This document shows, piece after piece, positions 1-5,009 of a stretch of DNA of 5,009 nucleotides (positions are counted from its first letter, which is position 1; each line of letters opens with the position of its first letter). The stretch comes from Betaproteobacteria bacterium (GTDB lineage Bacteria; Pseudomonadota; Gammaproteobacteria; Burkholderiales; Burkholderiaceae_C). The notes under the pieces were generated by a model. It was not told where the DNA came from and searched no databases. It saw only the letters and a program-made list of their open reading frames with translations. Location: positions 1-5,009 of the forward strand of contig RFSP01000150.1 in assembly GCA_009923895.1 (NCBI GenBank), read 5' to 3'. A program made the position numbers and the translations under genes.

Positions 1-695
1 GCAAGTACCGAGAGGTCACGCTCAATCGTCGTCAGGCGGCCAAGCTCGAGAACATGTTTGAGAACATGGGCGAGGGACAAGCCCAGACCCTGGCCTTGAT
101 CATCAAGGCCGATGTGCAGGGCTCCCAGGAGGCTTTGACGCAGTCGCTGCAAAAACTGTCCACCCCGGAGGTCCGTGTGCAGATCGTGCACGCCGCTGTG
201 GGCGGGATCTCGGAGAGCGATGTCAACTTGGCCATCGCTTCCAAGGCCGTTCTGATCGGCTTCAACACCCGGGCTGACGCGAGCGCTCGCAAGCTGGCTG
301 AAGGCAATGGCGTCGATATTCGGTACTACGACATCATCTACGACGCTGTGGACGAGGTGAAGGCGGCCATGACGGGCATGCTGGCGCCTGAACAGCGCGA
401 AGAGGTCATTGGTACGGCAGAGATCCGCACGGTGTTTGTGGCCTCCAAGATCGGCACGGTGGCGGGCTGCATGGTCACCGCGGGCTCGGTCAACCGAAAC
501 GCGCGCTTCCGCCTGCTGCGTGACAACGTGGTCATCTACTCGGGCGAGTTGGAGTCCCTCAAGCGCATGAAGGACGATGTGCGCGAAGTCAAAGAAGGCT
601 TCGAGTGCGGTATCAAGCTCAAGAACTACAACGACATCAAAGAAGGCGACCAACTGGAGTTCTTCGAGCTCAAGGAAGTGGCGCGATCTTTGTGA
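1..695 (+). CDS. infB: Translation initiation factor IF2, C-terminal part (5' end outside window)
   Basis: This is the last 230 residues of IF2, the GTPase that brings formyl-Met-tRNA to the 30S P site and promotes subunit joining. The reading frame is open from base 3 (KYREV...) with no start codon, so the gene enters from the left; the G domain and domain II are outside the window. The segment aligns by recall with the E. coli IF2 C-terminus: the helix KLENMFENM, then domain III (KADVQGS, VGGISESD, GFNTRADASARK), then the linker helix (DEVKAAMTGML) and the domain that binds fMet-tRNA. Two cysteines at the positions known to matter for fMet-tRNA binding in Bacillus IF2 are present, in AGCMVT (codon 468-470) and FECGI (codon 606-608). 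DNVVIYSGELESL and KNYNDIKEGD are also typical. The stop is TGA at 693-695. No damage is visible. It is followed by a terminator-like hairpin and rbfA. Confidence 0.97.
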   Translation, partial: KYREVTLNRRQAAKLENMFENMGEGQAQTLALIIKADVQGSQEALTQSLQKLSTPEVRVQIVHAAVGGISESDVNLAIASKAVLIGFNTRADASARKLAEGNGVDIRYYDIIYDAVDEVKAAMTGMLAPEQREEVIGTAEIRTVFVASKIGTVAGCMVTAGSVNRNARFRLLRDNVVIYSGELESLKRMKDDVREVKEGFECGIKLKNYNDIKEGDQLEFFELKEVARSL

Positions 696-720
696 CGCGG
701 CGTCGAACTCATCTGAGCGG

Positions 721-757
721 ACCCCGCCCTCCAAAAGATGGCGGGGTTTGTTCTTTC
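721..757 (+). terminator. Rho-independent terminator-like hairpin between infB and rbfA
   Basis: A perfect 8-bp inverted repeat, ACCCCGCC at 721-728 and GGCGGGGT at 740-747, has an 11-base loop (729-739) and is followed by a T-rich tract, TTTGTTCTTT, ending at 756. Two extra pairs (T730-A738, C731-G737) could form in the loop across one mismatch. The stem is GC-rich and the tail is T-rich but interrupted by a G and a C, which fits a moderate or leaky intrinsic terminator. It starts 25 bases after the infB stop and ends about 15 bases before the rbfA start. It could end part of the infB transcripts, stabilise their 3' end, or serve as an attenuation point for rbfA-truB-typA. I see no convincing promoter between it and rbfA, so downstream expression probably depends on readthrough. 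Confidence 0.75.
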
Positions 758-772
758 AGGACTTGAACCATC

Positions 773-1147
773 ATGACCAGGCACAAAAAGTCCATCCCCA
801 ACCGGGCCCACCGTGTGGCTGATCAGATTCAGCGCGACGTGGCTGAGCTCATCCGAGAACTCAAGGACCCGCGTGTGGGCATGGTGACCATCAATGCGGT
901 CGAGGTCACTCCCGACTATGCGCACGCCAAGGTGTTCTTTTCGGTGCTGGTGGGCGACCCCGAAGCGTGTCAGCACGCTCTCAACGACGCGGCGGGCTGG
1001 GTTCGTAACGGGCTCTTCAAGCGACTGCAATTGCACACCGTCCCGACCTTGCACTTTCAGTTTGACCGCACCACCGAGCGAGCGGCCGACCTCAACGCCT
1101 TGATTGCAAGAGCCAACGCCACCCGTGCCCGAGAGGACGATCAGTGA
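773..1147 (+). CDS. rbfA: 30S ribosome-binding factor A (RbfA)
   Basis: RbfA binds the 30S subunit late in assembly, near the 5' end of 16S rRNA, and supports its maturation; in E. coli it is a cold-shock protein needed for growth at low temperature. The product is 124 residues, within the usual family range, and forms a single KH-like domain. Recognisable landmarks are RAHRVADQIQRDVAELI near the N-terminus (residues 11-27), KDPRVGMVTI (31-40), VTPDYAHAKVFFSVL (45-59), the A-x-G kink typical of RbfA (AAG, 73-75) followed by WVRNGLFKRL, and PTLHFQFDRT (91-100). A weak ribosome-binding site (AGGA, 758-761) lies 11 bases before the ATG, a rather long spacing. The TGA stop at 1145-1147 overlaps the truB GTG start by four bases. 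Position between infB and truB is the classic bacterial order and supports the call. Confidence 0.97.
   Translation: MTRHKKSIPNRAHRVADQIQRDVAELIRELKDPRVGMVTINAVEVTPDYAHAKVFFSVLVGDPEACQHALNDAAGWVRNGLFKRLQLHTVPTLHFQFDRTTERAADLNALIARANATRAREDDQ
1131..1137 (+). promoter_or_regulatory. Ribosome-binding site of truB, inside the rbfA 3' end
   Basis: GAGAGGA ends six bases before the GTG at 1144, a good Shine-Dalgarno match at good spacing. It decides in favour of this GTG as the truB start, since the first ATG of the frame comes only well inside the conserved protein. The site lies within the last codons of rbfA, so ribosomes finishing rbfA would pass over it. Confidence 0.7.
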
Positions 1148-2058
1148 AGACGCCGCGGCACGCCATACACGGCGTCTTGTTGTTGGACAAGCCCCTGGGG
1201 CTGACCAGCCAAAACGCCGTCTGGCGCGTGCGCAAAGCCCTGGGGGCAGAAAAGGCCGGCCACTCAGGCACCCTGGACCCTTTGGCCTCAGGCCTGCTGC
1301 CTGTGTGTTTGGGTGCGGCGACCAAATTCGCCCAAGTCAACTTGGAGTCCGACAAGACCTATCAGGTGGGTGTGACCTTGGGCCAAACCCGCGTGGGGGG
1401 AGACCTGGAAGGCGAGGTCCTCTCAGAGCGGCCAGTTCAAGTCACTGACGAACAATTGCAAGACGCATTGCGAGGGTTCACCGGGGCCATCCAACAAGTG
1501 CCGCCCATGCATTCAGCGTTGAAGCATCAAGGCAAGCCTTTGTATGCCTACGCCCGAGCTGGCCAAACGGTGGAGCGTGCGGCGAGATCGGTGGTCATTC
1601 ATCGATTGACCCTTTTGGAGCGCGATGGCGCACGCTTGCAGCTGGAAGTCCACTGCAGCAAAGGCACCTATGTGCGGACCTTGGCAGAAGACTTGGGCGA
1701 GGCCCTGGGGTGCGGGGCCCACGTCCATGCCCTTCGTCGCTTGGCGTGTGGGCCTCTGAACTTGCAGGACGCAATTTCATTGGACGACTTTGAAGCCCTG
1801 GAGGTCCAGGATCGACGCCACCGCTTGCAGTCGGCAGATGCCTTGGTCGCGCACTGGCCGGTGGTGCGTTTGGCACAGGTGGAGGCGGCCCGGTTCTTGA
1901 CCGGCTTGCGGCGCCGTGTGAATTTAGAAGATCAAGAAGCGGTTCGGGTGTATGGGCCCGAGGAACGAGCCTTCTTGGGTTGTGGTCACGTGGTGGCAGG
2001 TGAGCTGATCGCCGATCGCCTTTTAAGTCCTTTAGAGGTTCAGGCCTTGGTGGCCTGA
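1144..2058 (+). CDS. truB: tRNA pseudouridine-55 synthase TruB
   Basis: TruB converts U55 in the T-psi-C arm of elongator tRNAs to pseudouridine; in E. coli it also acts as a tRNA folding chaperone. The product is 304 residues from a GTG start. Key family features are present: GVLLLDKPLGLTS (10-22), GHSGTLDPLASGLLP with the catalytic Asp45 (E. coli Asp48), KTYQ with Tyr73 (E. coli Tyr76), Asp87 (E. coli Asp90), PPMHSALKHQGKPLYAYAR (120-138), and CSKGTYVRTLAEDLG with Arg178 (E. coli Arg181), then CGAHVHALRRL. The last 80 or so residues fit the C-terminal PUA-like RNA-binding domain, though they are less conserved. One oddity is the loop after the beta strand at 76-80: E. coli has RTDTSD where this protein has TRVGGD, so the T-D-T part is replaced while the Asp after it is kept. 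The enzyme otherwise looks intact. It overlaps rbfA by four bases and ends nine bases before typA. Confidence 0.96.
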   Translation: MKTPRHAIHGVLLLDKPLGLTSQNAVWRVRKALGAEKAGHSGTLDPLASGLLPVCLGAATKFAQVNLESDKTYQVGVTLGQTRVGGDLEGEVLSERPVQVTDEQLQDALRGFTGAIQQVPPMHSALKHQGKPLYAYARAGQTVERAARSVVIHRLTLLERDGARLQLEVHCSKGTYVRTLAEDLGEALGCGAHVHALRRLACGPLNLQDAISLDDFEALEVQDRRHRLQSADALVAHWPVVRLAQVEAARFLTGLRRRVNLEDQEAVRVYGPEERAFLGCGHVVAGELIADRLLSPLEVQALVA

Positions 2059-2067
2059 AATGAACGA

Positions 2068-3885
2068 ATGAACAAGCAAGTAAGAAACATCGCCATCATC
2101 GCCCACGTGGACCATGGCAAGACGACCCTGGTGGATCAGCTGTTGAGGCAAAGCGGCACTTTTCGAGACAACGAAAAGGTGGCCGAGCGCATCATGGACA
2201 GCAACGATTTGGAAAAAGAGCGGGGCATCACCATCCTCGCCAAGAACTGCGCGGTGTCTTGGAATGACACGCACATCAATATCGTGGACACGCCCGGACA
2301 CGCCGACTTCGGCGGCGAAGTGGAGCGGGTGCTGTCCATGGTGGATGGGGTATTGCTGTTGGTCGACGCCGTGGAAGGGCCCATGCCACAAACCCGGTTT
2401 GTCACCAAAAAGGCCCTGGCCTTGGGTTTGAAGCCCATCGTCGTGGTCAACAAGGTCGACCGGCCCGGTTCTCGCATTGATTACGTCATCAATGCCACTT
2501 TTGAGCTTTTTGACAAGTTGGGCGCCACCGAAGAGCAGTTGGACTTTCCCGTGGTCTACGCCTCTGGCTTGAATGGCTGGGCGACCCTGGAGCCGGGGCA
2601 CACCGGCACCGACTTGGCACCCTTGTTTGAGACGGTGCTCAGCCACGTGCCACCGCACGATGGGGACGATGACGGTCCGCTGCAATTGCAAATCTGCTCG
2701 TTGGACTACTCGAGTTATGTGGGGCGCATTGGAATTGGGCGCATCCACAGTGGGCGTCTGCGTCCAGCCATGGATGTGGCCGTCTGTGAAGGACCCGAGG
2801 GGGAGCCTCGCAAGGCTCGCGTGAACCAGGTGTTGAAGTTTCGGGGTCTCGAGAGGGTTTTGGCCGATGAGGCCGGTGCGGGCGACATTGTGTTGGTCAA
2901 CGGCATTGAAGACATTGGCATTGGCGTCACCCTGACCGACCTGGAAAATCCACAGCCCTTGCCGATGCTGCGAGTGGATGAGCCCACCCTGACCATGAAC
3001 TTTTGTGTCAACACGTCGCCGTTGGCGGGTCGCGAGGGCAAATTTGTGACCAGTCGCCAAATTCGGGATCGACTGGACCGAGAGCTGCAAAGCAATGTGG
3101 CGCTGCGGGTGACCGACACCGACGAAGATGGCGTGTTTGAGGTGGCGGGTCGCGGGGAATTGCACTTGACCATCCTGCTGGAGAACATGCGCCGCGAAGG
3201 CTACGAGTTGGCTGTCTCACGCCCGAGGGTCGTTTTCCATGAGGTCAATGGCGAGAAGCAAGAGCCCATGGAATTGCTCACCGTGGACGTCGAAGACAGC
3301 CATCAGGGCGGTGTGATGCAGGAACTCGGCTTGCGCAAAGGGGAGCTGCTTGACATGCAGCCCGATGGCCGGGGACGGGTGCGATTGGAGTACCGGGTGC
3401 CCGCACGGGGTTTGATTGGCTTTCAGGGCGAATTCCTCAACCTCACCCGTGGCACGGGCCTCATGAGCCACATTTTTGATGGCTATGAGGCCTTCAAGGG
3501 TGACATTGGCGGCAGAAAAAACGGCGTGCTCATCAGCATGGACGATGGAGAAATCGTCACTTATGCCTTGGGCAAGTTGGACGATCGCGGGCGCATGTTT
3601 GTCAAACCCGGCGATCCCGTTTACGAGGGCATGATTGTGGGGATCCACAGCCGTGACAATGATCTGGTGGTGAACGCGGTGCGCACCAAGCAACTCACCA
3701 ACTTCCGTGTGAGCGGCAAGGAGGACGCCATCAAGATCACGCCGCCCATCGAGCTGACATTGGAGTACGGGGTCGAGTTCATTGAGGACGATGAGTTGGT
3801 GGAAATCACCCCCAAGAGCATCCGTCTGCGCAAGCGCTTCCTGCAGGAGCATGAGCGCAAGCGTGCGGCTCGCGAGGCCGCTTGA
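2068..3885 (+). CDS. typA: Ribosome-associated translational GTPase TypA/BipA
   Basis: TypA/BipA is an EF-G-like GTPase that binds the 70S ribosome in its GTP form; in E. coli it supports 50S assembly and growth at low temperature and under stress. The product is 605 residues, matching the usual length of about 607. GTPase motifs are all visible: G1 AHVDHGKTT (12-20), G2 RGITI (52-56), G3 DTPGH (74-78) with catalytic His78, G4 NKVD (128-131) and a G5-like ASGLNG (165-170). A beta-barrel domain II follows (QICSLDYSSYVGRIGIGRI, about 210-228), then domain III (from about 298, CVNTSPLAGREGKFVTSRQI), domain V (from about 399) and the TypA-specific C-terminal domain (about 480-605). The latter ends with KITPPIELTLEYG, IEDDELVEITP and RLRKRFL. 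The ATG at 2068 gives the expected N-terminus MNKQVRNIAIIAHVDHGK. No good Shine-Dalgarno sequence precedes it, so coupling to truB is likely. Confidence 0.98.
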   Translation: MNKQVRNIAIIAHVDHGKTTLVDQLLRQSGTFRDNEKVAERIMDSNDLEKERGITILAKNCAVSWNDTHINIVDTPGHADFGGEVERVLSMVDGVLLLVDAVEGPMPQTRFVTKKALALGLKPIVVVNKVDRPGSRIDYVINATFELFDKLGATEEQLDFPVVYASGLNGWATLEPGHTGTDLAPLFETVLSHVPPHDGDDDGPLQLQICSLDYSSYVGRIGIGRIHSGRLRPAMDVAVCEGPEGEPRKARVNQVLKFRGLERVLADEAGAGDIVLVNGIEDIGIGVTLTDLENPQPLPMLRVDEPTLTMNFCVNTSPLAGREGKFVTSRQIRDRLDRELQSNVALRVTDTDEDGVFEVAGRGELHLTILLENMRREGYELAVSRPRVVFHEVNGEKQEPMELLTVDVEDSHQGGVMQELGLRKGELLDMQPDGRGRVRLEYRVPARGLIGFQGEFLNLTRGTGLMSHIFDGYEAFKGDIGGRKNGVLISMDDGEIVTYALGKLDDRGRMFVKPGDPVYEGMIVGIHSRDNDLVVNAVRTKQLTNFRVSGKEDAIKITPPIELTLEYGVEFIEDDELVEITPKSIRLRKRFLQEHERKRAAREAA

Positions 3886-3918
3886 GGTGTCGGGGCAGGG
3901 CAACGCGGCTTCAGACCA

Positions 3919-4941
3919 ATGTCAGGCGCTTCAGCTGATCTAAGCGCTCGGTCGATGATGAGCCACCGCCAGGCCGTCCTGTTGATGGTCTTGGTCACGC
4001 TGTTGTGGAGCATGGCCGGCGTGGTCACGCGACAGGTGGAGCAGGCGCAGGGATTGACCCTGACGTTTTGGCGAAGTGCTTTCAACGCGGCTGCCTTGGC
4101 GTTGTTGTTGTGTTGGTGGCGTTCGCCTTCCCAGGTCTGGGCCTCGCTGCGTTCGGGCGGCTGGGCCTTGTGGGGGTCGGGCATCTGCTGGGCCGTCATG
4201 TTCACTGCTTTCATGTGGGCACTGACGCTGACCACCGTGGCCAATGTGTTGGTGACGATGGCCCTTGGCCCTTTGTTCACCGCCTGGCTTGCACGTTGGT
4301 TTCTCGGGCAACGAATGGCCTGGCCCTCGGTGATGGCGGTGATGTTGGCGGGTCTGGGCCTTATCGTCATGCAGCTACCGGCTTTATCGGCTCAGCTCAA
4401 TGGTTCAGCGGTGCTGCAGGGGCCGGCGGCTGACCTTGAAGGGCCCGCGCGGGCAGCCTCATCGGCCTTCCGTGACCATGGCGCTGGTCTCCTGCTGGCC
4501 TTGGCTGTCCCGATGGCCGGTGCGGTGAATTGGGTTCTGATTCGAGCTGGCGCCGATCAAACGGGCTCATATCGGTCGGTTGCCCCTGACTTCCTGGTCT
4601 CCGTGATGGTGGGTGCTGCGATGTCTGCGCTCGTGTCGGGTCTGGCGTCCGACCCCTTGAATGCGTCTGGTGCAGACTTGGGCTGGCTGGCCTTATTGGG
4701 TGTCTTCCAACTGGCCATTCCCTGTCTCTTGGCCGTCATGGCCGCTCGTGTCCTGCAGCCGTCTGAAGTGTCACTGCTGGGTCTGTTGGAGGTCGTGTTC
4801 GGTGTGGCCTGGGTCTGGATCGGTACGGCCGAGCGCCCCGAGCCCTCCGTCGTGGTGGGTGGTCTCGTGGTGTTGGTGACGCTGTTGGCGCATGAGGCCT
4901 GGAATGCACGGCGGCACCGGCAATGGGCAGGATACCGATGA
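3919..4941 (+). CDS. EamA/DMT-superfamily membrane transporter, substrate unknown
   Basis: This 340-residue protein is a likely inner-membrane permease of the drug/metabolite transporter superfamily (paired EamA domains). I count ten hydrophobic segments at about 17-36, 47-66, 82-101, 106-127, 136-154, 190-209, 222-242, 253-276, 284-303 and 309-325. The first half has the family-like LLWSMAGVVTR and LTFWRS patterns; the second ends with LQPSEVSLLGLLEVVFGVAWVW-type sequence and a GGLVVLV helix, characteristic of EamA proteins. The halves are joined by a polar, Ala/Gly-rich linker of about 35 residues (152-188), somewhat long for the family. Family members export or import amino acids, metabolites or drugs, and sequence alone does not say which. 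The ATG at 3919 is the first start after the typA stop in this frame, but it lacks a good ribosome-binding site. Met13 or Met14 (3955, 3958), just before the first helix, are alternatives. It lies 33 bases after typA and overlaps the next gene. Confidence 0.9.
   Translation: MSGASADLSARSMMSHRQAVLLMVLVTLLWSMAGVVTRQVEQAQGLTLTFWRSAFNAAALALLLCWWRSPSQVWASLRSGGWALWGSGICWAVMFTAFMWALTLTTVANVLVTMALGPLFTAWLARWFLGQRMAWPSVMAVMLAGLGLIVMQLPALSAQLNGSAVLQGPAADLEGPARAASSAFRDHGAGLLLALAVPMAGAVNWVLIRAGADQTGSYRSVAPDFLVSVMVGAAMSALVSGLASDPLNASGADLGWLALLGVFQLAIPCLLAVMAARVLQPSEVSLLGLLEVVFGVAWVWIGTAERPEPSVVVGGLVVLVTLLAHEAWNARRHRQWAGYR
4929..4932 (+). promoter_or_regulatory. Ribosome-binding site for the right-edge gene
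   Basis: AGGA (within GGCAGGAT) lies five bases before the ATG at 4938 and inside the last codons of the transporter gene. It supports 4938 as a real start rather than a chance ATG. Confidence 0.6.
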
Positions 4942-5009
4942 GTCCATTGCCTGCGCCCACGATGGAAGCCCTTCAGGACACGGCTCCACTGCCGAGTCCC
5001 TGGCGGGTT
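4938..5009 (+). CDS. N-terminal fragment of an unidentified protein (3' end outside window)
   Basis: An open frame of 24 codons starts at the ATG that overlaps the transporter stop (ATGA, 4938-4941) and stays open to the right edge. It reads MSPLPAPTMEALQDTAPLPS followed by PWRV. A well-placed AGGA at 4929-4932 and the four-base overlap typical of coupled genes support it. A second in-frame ATG at 4962 (Met9) could be the true start. The visible part is Pro- and Ala-rich, not hydrophobic, and shows no signal peptide or motif that I recognise, so I cannot name a family. The tight coupling suggests co-expression with the transporter and perhaps a shared pathway. Confidence 0.65.
   Translation, partial: MSPLPAPTMEALQDTAPLPSPWRV

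Noticed and set aside
694..717. Small dyads after the infB stop: GACGCGGCGTC (694-704) and CTCA-TC-TGAG (708-717)
   Set aside because: The first has a one-base centre and the second a four-pair stem with a two-base loop, so neither makes a stable hairpin, and no known operator matches them. Chance in GC-rich DNA is enough.
626..1054. Minus-strand open frame of 142 residues spanning the infB-rbfA spacer
   Set aside because: It runs through the terminator hairpin and both conserved genes, with no recognisable protein features.
2032..3165. A 377-residue open frame on the minus strand, antisense to typA
   Set aside because: It lies entirely over a highly conserved GTPase gene, its translation shows no recognisable domain and has a composition rich in His, Gln and Val typical of the reverse complement of GC-rich coding DNA, and no ribosome-binding site or partner gene supports it. 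Stop-free antisense frames are common at this GC content.
3908..3934. Direct repeat GCTTCAG at 3908-3914 and 3928-3934 flanking the transporter start
   Set aside because: Seven bases, two copies only, no flanking mobile-element features or known binding site; most likely chance.
3217..4370. Minus-strand open frames of 228 and 249 residues across the end of typA and the start of the transporter
   Set aside because: They overlap each other and two well-supported plus-strand genes, show no family motifs, and look like shadow frames.

Overview
The window reads as part of a Burkholderiales chromosome, most likely a Comamonadaceae-like betaproteobacterium. This is an inference from three things: GC-rich coding with heavy use of TTG for leucine, protein sequences of proteobacterial type, and typA directly after truB. 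In E. coli and other gammaproteobacteria truB is followed by rpsO-pnp instead. All supported genes lie on the plus strand and are packed almost without gaps. The only non-coding stretch longer than about 40 bases is the 77-base infB-rbfA gap.

Layout: (1) 1-695, the 3' part of infB (translation initiation factor IF2), cut by the left edge. (2) 696-772, a spacer holding a GC-rich hairpin with a T-rich tail that looks like an intrinsic terminator. (3) 773-1147, rbfA (30S maturation factor). (4) 1144-2058, truB (tRNA Psi55 synthase), with a GTG start that overlaps the rbfA stop by four bases. (5) 2068-3885, typA/bipA (ribosome-associated translational GTPase). (6) 3919-4941, an EamA/DMT-family ten-helix inner-membrane transporter of unknown substrate. 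(7) 4938-5009, the first 24 codons of a further gene whose start overlaps the transporter stop (ATGA) and which runs off the right edge.

Genes 1-5 form a ribosome-biogenesis and translation cluster. IF2 places initiator tRNA, RbfA matures the 30S subunit, TruB modifies (and in E. coli also folds) tRNA, and TypA assists ribosome assembly and function under stress. In E. coli RbfA and TypA matter most at low temperature, so the cluster makes sense as a co-expressed growth and cold-fitness unit. The hairpin after infB suggests that rbfA-truB-typA could be expressed below the level of infB. The transporter and the gene after it look like a separate functional pair that may be co-transcribed from typA, since no terminator is visible between them.

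I do not see a mobile element, CRISPR array, tRNA or rRNA gene, or a new defence or biosynthetic system. This is mostly an ordinary housekeeping region. The points most worth a second look are the terminator-like hairpin inside the cluster, a divergent active-site-adjacent loop in TruB, the unusual start region of typA, and the unidentified gene at the right edge.
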